Origin: Pyrenophora tritici-repentis
Taxonomy: Eukaryota > Ascomycota > Dothideomycetes > Pleosporales > Pleosporaceae
NCBI RefSeq assembly: GCF_003171515.1
Contig: NC_089390.1
Span: forward strand, 9,738,274 to 9,802,273
DNA: 64,000 nt
Direction: 5' to 3'
Both the position numbers and the translations under genes were made by a program. Below, in pieces: positions 12,654 to 24,272 of this stretch (the stretch's first letter is position 1; each line of letters begins with the position of its first letter). The notes below the pieces were generated by a model. The model had not been told where the DNA came from, made no database searches, and saw nothing but the letters and a program-made list of their open reading frames with translations.

Positions 12654-14296
12654 AGCAGTCGACAGTTTTTACACCGCAAACAAAAAACGTCTCGACAGAC
12701 CCCACACCATGATCAACTTTTTCCCACCTTGAGAGAGAGAAAAGAATTTCCAGCAACTGTGTTATAAACAATGTGAGTTTGGGCTTTTTTTCCAACAAAG
12801 CGTGTAGCGTCGGCGTCGTCGGGAATTCACACATTCAAATATGCTGTATATTGGCGGGTTCGGATTTTTTCTCGCCCTCCCCCCTCTTTCTTTTCTTCCT
12901 TCATTTGCTTTATTTCTTTATCCACACAGCGGGATATCTCCCTTCCTACAAATGGAAGGACTCAATCATTGGAGAAGGGTGGATGGGAATTGGCATATCC
13001 GGGGATCTTTTTTTTTCTTCCCTTCTCAGATCGGGGGAGGGTGGATGGCGGCGTGGCGTGGCGTGAAAGTGTTATCGCGAGAAACTGAACTGGGCATCAA
13101 GACATGTGCATGTATGAGGACGGAGCTTGTTTGTTTGTTTTCAAGCTGACGATGTCGGATGAGCGTATGTGTTTATCGATGAGATGGCATGAGGGATGCG
13201 AGCGAGCAAGAAAGTCAACCTAAGAAAGAATGGACCAAAAGGCCAGCTCTATAGATGTTGCATGAATGTGAATGTCGAGGGTTTGGTGCACAAAAAAAAC
13301 GACAGGCTTTGGCGATGTGATGTTATGTCATGTGAGGACTTGCATGCTGTGTGGTGCTGCCGTCATGGCTAATATCATTTCTGTAGTACTGTACTGTAAA
13401 AAACTAATCTCACATCAAAGTATGCAGGCTCTCCTAATATACTACCTCTTCGACCCCGAGAGTTCTCGCTTACTCTATCTACTCTACTCCCTCCCTCACT
13501 CACCTAGCAAAAGAAGTACCATTAAACCACCAGAAAAAATTCAAGGTACACCTACTCACCACCTATACGTCTAACTCTTCATATGCACAAGTCACTTTGA
13601 TAGATAGATGGATGGATTAAAGCGTTAGAGCTTGAGCGGAAAAAAAAGGAGTTCGGAGACGGTTTATTCAATAATTATCTCATATAATCTGTACAGGAAA
13701 GGAGAGGAGAGGAGAGGGAGGGGTGGTTAGAAAGATGTAGCGACGAGACGAAAAGAGGTAGAGGTAGAAGTAGAGAAAGACATGTATACTACACCACCTC
13801 CGCCTCCTTGAGAGAAGGAAAGAAGGGAGGGTTATTTTTTGTTGCTCGCTGTAAGTAGGATGTAGGGAGGGTGGTGTGGTGTGGTGTGGTTTCTGCGTCT
13901 GGTAGAGAGGTTGATGGGGAGGGGAGGGAGGAGATGATTGGATGGGTGGATGTGGGGAGCGTGTTGGTGTTGATGTTTGATTTGTTTGATTATGTAGGTA
14001 GGTAGATGGGTAGGATTAGCAAGTGGCGTAGTGTGTCTTAGACTACCCTGTTCTCTTTATTTTTTTTTGCGGGGGGAGATACAAATCTAATCAAACAGCG
14101 GGATAATAGGTTAGTTATATGAGAAGGTGATGGCCATGTCACGACGACAAGGTGTGCAATTTCATGGGTATAGTAGAGTCGGCAGGTTCAGGGCGCAATG
14201 ATAGGGTTAGAATTGAACCGAAAGATTTATTCGGTTGGAGTGGTGTACGGGTAGGTTAAAGGCGCGATATTATGTGTCTTAGCCTACTAATTACTA
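12654..14296. other. Intergenic, no supported gene
   Basis: This is the 3' region of the 4E-T-like gene followed by about 1.3 kb of low-complexity DNA. It has GA-rich and GGTGTGGTGTGG tracts near 13690-13980 and a (GATAGATGGATG) run near 13600. Open frames are short and unconvincing. The region ends at the TA dinucleotide that flanks the pogo element. Confidence 0.55.
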
Positions 14297-14351
14297 ACAT
14301 GATCCATGGGCGAGCGGCGCACACGGGCGAGCGGCGCACCCCACCAACTTT
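14297..14351 (+). repeat. Left terminal inverted repeat of pogo element
   Basis: This 55-bp repeat matches the right end in reverse complement. Internally it contains two adjacent 17-bp units, GGGCGAGCGGCGCACAC and GGGCGAGCGGCGCACCC, differing at one base. Tandem units inside the repeat are a plausible transposase binding array. Confidence 0.93.
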
Positions 14352-14377
14352 ACTCACCTTACTGATCTTAATCTACA

Positions 14378-16030
14378 ATGGCTCAACGCAGCGCTACTCA
14401 ATTACTATCAAATGAAGCAGATATTCAGCTTGCTATCTCATCTATTAATGCGCACCAGATCCAAGGTACCCGTACTGCTGCAGTAGTCTACAACGTAGCC
14501 GAAACAACGCTCCGCCGCCGACGCGCTGGTATACCTGCCCGACGCGATTGCCCGCCCAACTCAAGGAAGCTTACCCAGAGAGAAGAGGAGGTGATTATTA
14601 GCTATATACTTCAGCTAGATCTGCGTGGATTTGCGCCTACCTACACAGCTGTACGTGATATGGCTGATAAGCTGCTGGCTGCGCGTGGTGGAGAGCAGGT
14701 TGGAGTCAACTGGCCATCTACCTTTGTTAAGCGTACAGACAGTCTTCGGACGTGTTTCAACCAAGCGTACGATAGGCAGAGAGCTCTTTGTGAGGATGCA
14801 ACATTAATAAAGAGGTGGTTTAAGCTTGTAGAAGAGACAAAGGCTGAGCTAGGTATCTGCGATGAGGACGTCTACAACTTTGATGAAGCTGGCTTTATGA
14901 TGGGCAAGATTACAACGCAGCTAGTTATAACAGGAGCAGAGAGGAGAGGCAGGCCGAAGAGTATTCAGCCAGGCAATCGCGAGTGGGTAACGCTGATCGC
15001 TGCTATCAGCGCTGCTGGCTGGTCAGTCCCACCGTTCCTCATCTTCGCTGGCCAGTACCACCTATCAGCCTGGTATAAGGAAGCTGAGATCCCACGCGAC
15101 TGGGCGATCGCAGTCAGCGATAATGGCTGGACGAATAATGAGCTTGGAGTTGAGTGGCTAAAGCACTTCAACGCTCACACGCAGGCTCGTAGTGTAGGCG
15201 CGCGTCGCCTGCTTATTATTGATGGCCATAAGAGCCACCAATCTCTAGAGTTCCAGGAGCTCTGCAAGGAGAACAATATCCATACGCTCTGTATGCCTCC
15301 TCACTCATCTCACCTACTCCAGCCACTTGATGTTGGCTGCTTCTCGCCATTGAAGCGCGCGTACAGCCGTGAGGTGGAGAGCCTTATGCGCAACCACATC
15401 AACCACATCACCAAGCTAGAGTTTCTGCCAGCGTTCAAGGCAGCATTTGATCAAGCGTTCACGCCAGCCAATATCTGCTCAGCCTTCCGCGGCGCAGGCC
15501 TTGTTCCTCTACAACCAGAGGCTGTTCTATCAAAGGTAGATGTACAACTGCGTACACCTACTCCTCCAGCAGCTCTGCCAGAGGCTCCCTGGGTAGCTCA
15601 AACGCCGAGCAACGCGCGTGAGCTTGAGGCTCAGTCAAGCCTAATACGTGAGCGCGTGCGCCAGCACAAGAGCTCATCACCAGCTTCAATTATTATGGCG
15701 ATTGACCAGCTAAAGAAGGGCGCCGAGGTGATGATGCTCTCTGCTGAGCTGATGCGCGATCGGATCTCTAGTCTTGAGAAGGCCAATAGCGCAGCCTCAG
15801 AGCGTAGGCGGCGCTCTAAAAGGCGTATACAGAAGCATGGAGTACTCACAAAGGGAGCTGGAGAGGATATACTGGCTCAAAATGAGGCTGACCAGCAGAT
15901 TGCTCATGAAGAGCGTCAAGGAGGAGCGCGATCAGGCCTCAGCCAGCGGGCTCAAAGGCGCTGCACTAGGTGCAAGGAGACTGGGCACAACTCGCGCACA
16001 TGCAAGACTGATACTATTAATATAGAGTAA
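14378..16030 (+). CDS. Fot1/pogo-family transposase with C-terminal zinc knuckle
   Basis: This 550-residue protein catalyses cut-and-paste transposition of its own element. Residues 8-60 form a psq-type helix-turn-helix ([20 protein letters not shown]...[10 protein letters not shown]). Residues 65-125 form a CENP-B/Tc5-type DNA-binding segment. The DDE_1 catalytic domain follows: first Asp in [12 protein letters not shown] (about 169), second in [12 protein letters not shown] (about 279), third in [18 protein letters not shown] (about 317). After a Pro-rich linker and a coiled segment ([20 protein letters not shown]), the tail [15 protein letters not shown] is a CCHC zinc knuckle (C-x2-C-x4-H-x4-C), possibly for nucleic-acid binding. 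The gene has no intron and starts 27 bp inside the left inverted repeat. Its reading frame is intact. Confidence 0.93.
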   Translation: MAQRSATQLLSNEADIQLAISSINAHQIQGTRTAAVVYNVAETTLRRRRAGIPARRDCPPNSRKLTQREEEVIISYILQLDLRGFAPTYTAVRDMADKLLAARGGEQVGVNWPSTFVKRTDSLRTCFNQAYDRQRALCEDATLIKRWFKLVEETKAELGICDEDVYNFDEAGFMMGKITTQLVITGAERRGRPKSIQPGNREWVTLIAAISAAGWSVPPFLIFAGQYHLSAWYKEAEIPRDWAIAVSDNGWTNNELGVEWLKHFNAHTQARSVGARRLLIIDGHKSHQSLEFQELCKENNIHTLCMPPHSSHLLQPLDVGCFSPLKRAYSREVESLMRNHINHITKLEFLPAFKAAFDQAFTPANICSAFRGAGLVPLQPEAVLSKVDVQLRTPTPPAALPEAPWVAQTPSNARELEAQSSLIRERVRQHKSSSPASIIMAIDQLKKGAEVMMLSAELMRDRISSLEKANSAASERRRRSKRRIQKHGVLTKGAGEDILAQNEADQQIAHEERQGGARSGLSQRAQRRCTRCKETGHNSRTCKTDTINIE

Positions 16031-16095
16031 TCTACTGTATCAATATCTAGCAATAATATTATCGCGTTGTTGAGATGCATCGCTTTAAAGTTGCA

Positions 16096-16150
16096 AAAGT
16101 TGGTGGGGTGCGCCGCTCGCCCGTGTGCGCCGCTCGCCCATGGATCATGT
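16096..16150 (-). repeat. Right terminal inverted repeat of pogo element
   Basis: This is a perfect 55-bp inverted copy of 14297-14351, including the duplicated 17-bp units. It is followed by the duplicated TA at 16151-16152. Confidence 0.93.
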
Positions 16151-16735
16151 TATTATTTTTTTATTTTTATTTTTTAGTTTTTCGTTGTTTCGGAGGGGGG
16201 GGGGGGAGGATCCTAGATTGAATTGAAGAGACGGGTTATTAGCTGTTCAGATACAGTACGTGGTTGTGCGGTGATAGTATCGATAGCATGAGTAGAACGG
16301 TTTAGTTTTAGGTTTGTGGGAGGGGACTTTGTAGTAGAGGAGTCAATGTAAGCTATCTAATAGGTATGTATATAGAGGTTATCTGATATGGTGGTCTAAA
16401 GGATAATTAAGGGGTAAGTGTAGAAAAGCTTGGTAAAGCTCTCGTCAAAATTAGGTAATCCATGATTCTTTGGGCTGGGACCCCAAGGAAGAGTGATGAG
16501 TGATTACGATGATGATTAAATTTACTGGATCAAGTGCATTTTGTGGAGTGAGTGGCAGATATTGGATTCGCGGGGGAGATGGCTATATCATTCTGAAAAT
16601 TTCAACTCCGTCTTGATAGCGCCACCGAAGTGATTTTCATCTGCGGGGAAGATGCCCATGTCATTCCGAGAGTTTTCTCTACGGCTATATAGTGCCTCGT
16701 AGCATCGTACAGCCCAATCCCCTTGCCTGAACTCA
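16151..16735. other. Intergenic, no supported gene
   Basis: Contains T-rich sequence and a poly-G run near 16195-16207 immediately beyond the pogo element. No gene is seen. This is probably the 3' region of the minus-strand BTB gene. Confidence 0.5.
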
Positions 16736-17422
16736 TCAAGGTTCTCCTCCGTTTATGAGAACAATGAGATCAAACTCAAAGTGTGTTCGCGTCGACACCA
16801 AAACCTCTTCATCCCTGTACGGCACAAGCCCCTTCTCTTTCTTCGCGTTCAGGCACCGCCGATCTTGCGTGCAACCACTATAATACCTACCGTGTCTCTC
16901 GCCCGGACAGGCTTTCAGTAAGCCTCCCCTCACCACAAACGTCTTAAAAACAGAGTCTCCGTGAAACGTATCCGTTATCTGCGGTTCAGAATCTCCCGGG
17001 AATCACTCGTCGTCGTATTCCGGAGTCACCTGCGGGTGCTCATAATTCTCAACCCCGACCTTGACAGCCTCCAAATACTCCTTCCTCCGGATCCACCATT
17101 TTAACCCCTCCAACATGAAGTAATCAGCCTCTGCTCCTAACCGGGTATATAGCACATAGTCGAAGCCATCGTTCCTTGTCCAGTATAATGGGAACGTGTT
17201 CGGCCGGCGCAGGTAGTTCAGCAAATGGGGGAAGATCTCCGGATCCACATCGATAAAGAGCGATCCATCAGCCTGTATTTCAGCGTGGTCCTCCCATCTG
17301 TTGAAGAGATTGGCAAAGTAGGGCGATGTGGAGAGTACTGCTTTGGTTGTACGAAATTTGCGGCCGCCGACGTCGAGAGTTATGACGTTGGGTAGGGACG
17401 GGGTGCTTGGGTTCATCTGCAT
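16736..17422 (-). CDS. BTB/POZ (K-channel tetramerisation type) domain protein with in-frame TGA or short intron
   Basis: The N-terminal 139 codons encode a BTB/POZ domain of the KCTD/K_tetra type: ITLDVGGRKFRTTKAVLSTSPYF, then IDVDPEIFPHLLNYLRRP and EADYFMLEGLKWWI. Such domains oligomerise and often act as adaptors for cullin-3 ligases. A TGA at 17003-17005 ends this frame, but the same frame resumes and stays open to 16736. It encodes a C-terminal block (FVVRGGLLKACPGERHGR...TRTHFEFDLIVLINGGEP) also present in the decayed paralogue at 35.9-36.7 kb, so the full gene spans both parts. The TGA lies within a 51-bp candidate intron (16979-17029, weak GTGACT donor, CCGCAG acceptor) whose removal keeps the frame. 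Either this intron is real or the gene has a nonsense mutation. Its partners are unknown. Confidence 0.65.
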
Positions 17423-20400
17423 GTTGGGCGTTTGGAGGCTGGAGGGGATGAAGTCTTGCTGTGGGTGTCGTGTTTTCTATGGAATGTTAGGACTGTGCAT
17501 GGGTACATCTTGTTCCGGGTTGTTCATTTCGCGTTGTCACAATTGCTCGCGCCACCTGGGTGGCATGAAATTCTTGACATATCAGTGTAAAAAGGCCATT
17601 ATAGTTTCCAGAATCGCCTACTAGGTGCTTAGCCACACTTTCAAGTATTGTATGTCACCTGTGTAGCGCCTTCTGTGTTTTCGATCGACAGCGCCACGAT
17701 ATAAACAAGGCAAATGCCCCTTCAAGAATGCGCTAGAACGTACCGTATCGCAGAGGTGGTGATAGAGATGAAAAAGCTACCAGTTCTACATGAAGGCAGT
17801 TCTTGCAATCTCGGCGTTGCTGGTGTGGGTGAGAGGAAAGGTCTCGGCGATGACCTTGAAGGTTGTATGCTTGTGCGGGGGGGCACCTTCTCTATTTAAG
17901 AGTGACGTAAGGCAAACACACAAAGTCGATCATGTAGCAGGTGATCGTTGTCCGTGATCAGAAACCAGTCATGTAGCGATGCAGGATGATAGAGCAAGAT
18001 TTTAATTTTGCTCACGACACAACGATTACAGCTTCAACTCGACCCTGAACCAAGTTTGAAAGCCTCCAGAAGTTCTGTTAGGTGACGGTATCAAATTCGT
18101 TCCCTATCCTCGTTTGTTATCATTTGGGAGTGGGGTTTTTGGAGGTCGTCCCAATGCGGTTGACTGTACCATGGTACCATTTTCTTCGCGCGCACATTGG
18201 AATTGTGAGTCACCGGGGAGTATGAAAGCCTCCACCAAAATTATAACACACAATGTTTCCAAACGCCCACCCTTGGCGTACCCCATCAAAACGAAGAAAT
18301 ATCGCTTATAGTGACGGAGAGATTATGGCTATCATGGCGACTGTATTCAAGTTTGATATCAACGCCCTGGCACCCAAAGCTACCGCACCCAAAAGACTTC
18401 AGAAAATTACATCAGTGCAGCAAATTTGCGGTCGAGGAGAACCTCTAACCTGTAGGAGAGGGAGTGCCTTGATTCCAGGACTAAGTCGCCGTCGCGATGA
18501 TGTTTAGACAGTAGAGGGTGTCAGCCTGCGTAACGAACTCTATATAGCTTTCACTTTTCCAACTCGCAGAAACTTCAAATAAAATCTAGACAGCGCCTAT
18601 AGCTTAAGTTCAACACAAAAACTCTATGTACATAACATCATCGCGTAATCAGCATATGCGACACATACCACAGCTTAGTCTCAATACACAAATACCCATT
18701 CATTATCATACCATAAGACCTCGACCCACCTCAGCCTACCCAACAGTAACATCCCTCCCTCGAACCCCAGTAACAATCCCACCACCCTCAGCATGTATTC
18801 AGGCAAAAATGCTAAGAGCAAAAATTCCAGAGGTGATCTCTACCCTCTTCCGCTCCTTCAGTTGTCTATCAAACGACCCCATTTTTAAATCCTTCTCATC
18901 GGCCCGACTGTGAGTCCAAAGAAGGTGTTGCGAAACCCCCAGTTTAAACTAGGAATGATTAGGCGAATAAGTGTGTGGAAGTTTTATGCAGAGCGACAAA
19001 TACTTTGAATAAAGGGTTGTAAGTGTGCAGGGTAGGGGTGTGATAAGCGGATTTCGGGGATGTAGTTGTAAGGAGGGGATGATGTAAGCTGAGATGATGT
19101 ATAGACCAAGGTTTGCGCGGGTAAGATAGACTCATCGAGTTTCTAACGCGGTAGATTAGGGGTTTCTTTGCTAAAAGATGTGTAGTTGTTGATACGATAA
19201 GTCCTGTTTAAGTAGCCGAATTAGTACTGTAAAGGTGAAGATTCCTCGAGATAAAACTCTACTTTCACGTCCTCAGCACCCTCTACCTTATCGCCCTCGC
19301 CTCCGCCTGGTGCGGCAAACCAATAAACCGCCGTGAAGGCGACGTACCTGTAACCTCCCTCCCCCCCCTGCGAAGAAATCGTCTCTTCCATCCATCCTAA
19401 CTGACAAAAGCCCCCCAAGGGCATGTATTGCAACCCGCCAAAACAACTGCCAGCACATTATCGAGCTCGAGGCCAAAGATCCCTGCAGCGGTAATTCTGG
19501 TGCGAATAAATTCTGCCACGGAGGCGTTTGTGTGAGTGAATATTTGTTTGTGGGATTGGAGGGAGAGAGAGAGAGAGAGTGCTAATATTTAGGTACAGAA
19601 TAGGTGTAAGACTAGGCATTTTGGGAATTCGGATTGTAAGAGTTGTTATATATCAAGTATTGTACGTAGGTTGGGTGTGAATGAGGGAGGGATGTAGAGA
19701 TCTGTGGGGGGTTGGAATGTGTAAAGGTAGAGAGGTTAATCTTACATCTCTTTACTAAGTCCCTTCCTCCGCTATGCCCACACTGCATCGATATTTCACT
19801 CCAAGTCTATATCACAGTATACCCTAATCTCTCTACCCACCAACATTATCTCCTTACCCCCGAGGTCGTCCGTCAAAGTCCCTACCTCCACCTCCCCCTA
19901 AGCAAACTTTCCCATCCTCACCCTCTATATCTGCTTTTCCCCATCACAAACCTGCAAGTGCCGTATTACCCGTCCATCAACCGCGATCGCGATCGCTCTT
20001 CCCGCTCGCTGATGTTGCTTATCCTCACGTGGCATTATGCTAACTGCCCTAATGTGGAAACATTAGTTTTCTAGTGACAAGCACTTCTGGTGGTGTTGCA
20101 GGTTGTATGGTGAAACGTTGGAGAAGTTCTTTTTCCGCTTTTACGGCGGCGGGTAGGTGCGGCGGGAGGGGTGTGGGAAAAGCAAGATAGGCGGAGATCG
20201 AAAGGTGGGTCTTCGCTTGGGGTGGAGGGCTTGGAAGGGATGAAGAAGGTGGATTGAGATGGGAATGGGAATGGGAATGCAGATTGTGAGATGGAAAGAT
20301 TGATGTGTTTGGTGCCAGCGACGGCCTTGTTGGATACACTTACGCACAGGTGATTTTGTGGAGTGAGGTTAGACTGTGGGTTTTACCATTAATTGCAAGT

Positions 20401-23400
20401 GCGTAGGGTGTCTAAGAATGGATGTCTTCTGTTTTGATCAATCAAAATGTAGATGTCGGGCGTGCTGATTTGGAAGCCAGACAGCCACGCAGTGCAATCC
20501 TATAGCATGTTGACTAGCCATGAAATCGTCGTCTCGCGTTATGGCACAGCTGACTGACTTATAACTCGAGTCAGTAGAATCACCACTAATGCCGTGTCTA
20601 TGTTGTGGCAGCAATTTCAGCTTCCTACAAGCAGTGCAGCCCAAAAAGCCAGCACACCACCACCGCCACGAAACCTTTCATCAGAACCGCCCGCAGGACG
20701 CAAAACTCACAACACGACAAGGACCGCTCACCGACAATACTATCGATATCATAGATAAGCCATCTGCATCGCACCCGGAACTATGGTTCCGGTGTACGTT
20801 TGCTGTGCTGTCACCGCGTTGACCGGTTGTTGAGCTCCATAACGGAAAGTCAACGAGAAGTGGCAAAGACACCTCCTCAGATTAAAGTTTTAAGGTTAAA
20901 GAAGTTTATTTTGCCACCGGAAGACGTTATGCGGTGCATGGGTAACGAGAAAGCGCAGATTGCATCGGAATAAGGTTTTGGGGCTGTGGACCCTTGATCG
21001 ACATGTTGTGGAGACGTGGAAATCAGGAGGGGATGGGATGGGGATCGCGATGGATGCTGACTGTGATGGTGGTCGTTTATGACAAAGGGACGGGAAGTTG
21101 ATGACGAGGGAATAGGGTTTTGGGGGGGGGGTTAGACTAGGGATGAGAGGTGAAGAATTGGTATTCTGTTTGTGTCAACGATGAGGGAGAGTGTTGGAGT
21201 CGACGATGCAATCCGCCACACCGACCGCAGAGATACGGAGGCCAAGATGCAGTAGAACAAAACCCATGGCGATTTCATGAACACAAGATAAAGCAACATA
21301 CCCATCCCTATCGATTACTTCGTAACGTCACACATACCCACTTCAGCAAGCGTACGACACTAGCCTCGCATCCAGAGACTCCGAGTAAATACGAATACGA
21401 CAAAATCAATACTTTCTCCATGGAAGTACCTACCAACTGTAGAAAAGATTCCACTTCTCAGTCCACGAGACACCTCGCAGTAAAAACATCTCGTGGCACC
21501 ACTCATATCTCCATGGGCCGCGAAGAATCATACACCTGCAGTACGCCGAATCACGGCTTTTATCTCCCCACCAGTCGCGTTATGCCCGCCCGCCTGCCCT
21601 GCGAAAGCGGTAAACACGCGCAGCTCGTGCATAAATCGTCCGCGACGATGTGGGCAGATCCTGCCGTAGTAGCATGTCATACCAAGGTATGTAGTGTGTA
21701 GGCCTCCCACCCAAAGACCTAGTAGCCCGAAAACCTCCGATGGGAGCAGGTAGGTAACCGTACCGAACAGACTCTTGGTCATGAACGTCACTGGATTTTT
21801 GTGGACCAGGCATCCGGGGCGTGCAAAACTCCAGGTTAGGTAGGTACCTACAGCTTAGATCCATCTCATCACATCTCATCACATGGCAGCGGCGGCGGGG
21901 GGCGGCGGGCAAACCTGACGAGCTAAAAAACATGCAGGTCACTCACCCCCGGTGGCGGTTGGGTAAGGTAACTAGGTTTTGGGTCTGGAAGCGAGAAAGA
22001 TGGGATCGTCTTTATCGGAATGTAGATCTGGTGCCGGATGTAGGATGGGAGTTGAGCGCCGCACAGCATGGCGCTTCTGGGCGTACGGTAGGGCTGGCTG
22101 GGTGAGGGGTGCGTCTGACTCGGTGCAGGGGGACACGTGGGTGAGATTGGTACGAGATTGGGCTGGTGGCTCTTGGTTTTCCTACTGCCGAGGTCGGTGC
22201 TCGTATTTTGAGTAGTTTTTTTTACACGAGAGGTGCGGGGAGGAGATGGAGGAGGAGGACGAGGAGGTTGTTCATGGTGCGGAGCCGTGTGTGGTCAAGT
22301 CAGAGGATGCGGGATTGAGTTTTGTGGAGTTAAACTTCGGACGTTAGTCAGAGCGACTGACGTATTGTACCCAACTTAGACGCCTACTCTCTATGGGTAT
22401 GTGGCGAGAGGTGGTGTTGCTTTGATTATGTGCATTACAGTTCCCAACAGCAGCTTCGTATAGTGCACACGTTTGCATACATACAGTTGTCTGCATACAT
22501 ACAATACATTATGCACTCATAGCGGGCATAAACCCCGCTATGGTTCGCGTTCGGTTAACGGGAGAATTGGGACAAAGGGTCTCGACCAGCCTCGTATTCC
22601 CAGTGCGCAGGCAATATGCATACATACCGTATCGCTTCACGTCCATGTATCTACTGTACGGTGGGCGAAGACCCCGCGCATCTCCTTCCCATCTAGGATA
22701 GGAATAAACGCATGCACGCACGACAACAGCCAAGATCCCAAAATAAGCGAAGACAGCAAAGACCAAGCTACTTACTATCGCATGGTCGATCCTTTCCCAA
22801 AGGTTGAGAAGTTTACCTTGACTTCACCACCGGACTGACGTTCTCGCTTTGGGGACTGTCTACTCCCATGCGCTTGGTACATTTACCCTACCTGCATGCA
22901 GTTGATACTACAAACTGCGACTACGACTACGACTACGACTTACTACACCCTACACATGATGTTGTGCATCGTCGCCGATAAGGCGCCGATGCCCGTTCAC
23001 CGGTCGGTCAATCGGAGAAGGAAAGGCGATGAGGCTAAGCCAGCGACGACGAGGCGCGTGTTGAAGATGACATGACAGCAGTCGAGGCTGGCTGAAGGAC
23101 AGTCAGTGCCAGTACCGAGCTTACTTAGTCGCGCCAGATGACATGCGCACGGCACCGATGACATGCACATGCACATCTACATGCGCATCTATCAAGCACA
23201 AGAGGCCGGACTCGGTCTTTAGACTTGGCCCGGAGAGTGCAGCGCCATCGTATCGACCGTGGCACCGCGAAAGCAAAGGTAATAGGGAGCGTTTTTTTGT
23301 TCGAATTTGGCTTACTTACTTTGCCCACCCCCAGTCCATATGTCAGCCATCCCAGCGGCCGATCCGTCATGCAGAGTCTCAGACCCGTTTCCCATGCACC

Positions 23401-23974
23401 GCATCTGTGTTTCCAATCAAAGGTCCGCGGTACGCTTGGCCCACCATGCACCTGTACCCACAGTACGAGCGGAAGCTAATACACTGCCAAGATGCATCCT
23501 GATACCTTTTGCTTACCTGGCCTCCTTTTGTGCTCGCCACGCTTTCCCGCGCTGCGTTTGCCAATGTTGCCCGTCACTTCCATCACATTTGTGACTTTTT
23601 TTTTCGGCGCACGTCTTGTTTGCGTATTTTTTGGGTCGTTTCGGACGGATGGTTGATGTGAGACTAGTACAAGCTAGGCATCCGCGTAACCCGGGCTCCC
23701 ACTAAATATCCAAATCTAAACCTGAATTTCGAGCCCTCGCTTAAACCCTACTATCAACCTAAATAAATATATATTCTTAGAAATTTAAACCTATTATTAT
23801 TTTTTAAGAAGAAAATACTAGCGTGAAAAGCTTAAAAATATGAAGCTCTATTAAGTACTATTTTAGAGATAGTATAAAGAGAGAGAAAAAGAAAAAAGAT
23901 TAGTTAACTAGCTAATTTATAAGCTAGTTAATGAGATTACATTTTTACAGTAACTACTAACTAAATACTAGAAA
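17423..23974. other. Gene-poor 6.5 kb region, becoming AT-rich at its end
   Basis: I found no gene that I can defend. There is a 70-codon minus frame at 19221-19433 (EETISSQGGEGGYRYVAFTAVYWF) with a protein-like look but no start, family or partner exon. Simple repeats include (GA)n near 19565, GGGAATGGGAATG near 20255, (GACTAC)n near 22919-22940 and GC-rich tracts near 21885. From about 23700 to 23974 the sequence turns strongly AT-rich with many TA steps, resembling a decayed, possibly RIP-mutated repeat. The miniature LTR element inserted at its edge. Confidence 0.5.
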
Positions 23975-24037
23975 TGTTGAGACAAAAAGTGAACACTCTT
24001 TGCCACTGCGTTGATTGGTATAGATACCTTTCTAACA
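23975..24037 (-). repeat. 3' LTR (63 bp) of the miniature element
   Basis: Identical base for base to 24273-24335. On the element's sense (minus) strand it runs TGTTAGAAAGG to GTCTCAACA. It is flanked outside by AGAAA on the + strand. Confidence 0.85.
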
Positions 24038-24046
24038 CACCCCCGC
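24038..24046 (-). promoter_or_regulatory. Candidate polypurine tract of the miniature element
   Basis: GCGGGGGTG on the minus strand directly abuts the 3' LTR, the position required for plus-strand priming. Confidence 0.6.
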
Positions 24047-24260
24047 AATCAAGGCAGGGGGACAAAGTAATGCGAGCGGTTTGCGACTCTGGCTCTGGCG
24101 CTGGCCCTACTCGGCGCTGGCCCTCTTGCTCTGGCCCTCTTGCTCTAGCTCTGGCGCTGGCCCTGCTTGGCGCTGGCCCTCTTGCTCTGGCAAATCGGCT
24201 GTGGTCACTCACCCAACAAGCAGTCCATCACGAACCTGCTGATGCGCTGAAAGCGGCCCC

Positions 24261-24272
24261 GGGCTCATAACC
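24261..24272 (-). promoter_or_regulatory. Candidate primer binding site (half tRNA-iMet type)
   Basis: GGTTATGAGCCC on the minus strand immediately follows the 5' LTR. It is the reverse complement of GGGCTCATAACC, the anticodon-loop region of eukaryotic initiator tRNA-Met, as used by copia-group elements. Confidence 0.75.

Larger units (their letters stand above)
14297..16150 (+). mobile_element. Intact Fot1/pogo-type DNA transposon, 1854 bp
   Basis: The element has perfect 55-bp terminal inverted repeats (14297-14351 and 16096-16150) beginning ACATGATCCATGGGCGAGCG. It is flanked by a TA duplication (14295-14296 and 16151-16152), as expected for Tc1/mariner-superfamily pogo/Fot1 elements. 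It holds one uninterrupted 550-codon transposase gene and no other frame. A second copy at 56842-62091, identical wherever I compared protein frames and repeats, is split by another transposon. The identity, perfect inverted repeats and open frame point to recent activity, and this copy looks potentially autonomous. Confidence 0.95.

Noticed and set aside
19221..19433. 70-codon minus-strand frame with protein-like middle
   Set aside because: Sequence such as GYRYVAFTAVYWF looks coding, and an upstream stretch in another frame also does, but no exon chain, start or family could be established. Possibly a decayed gene.
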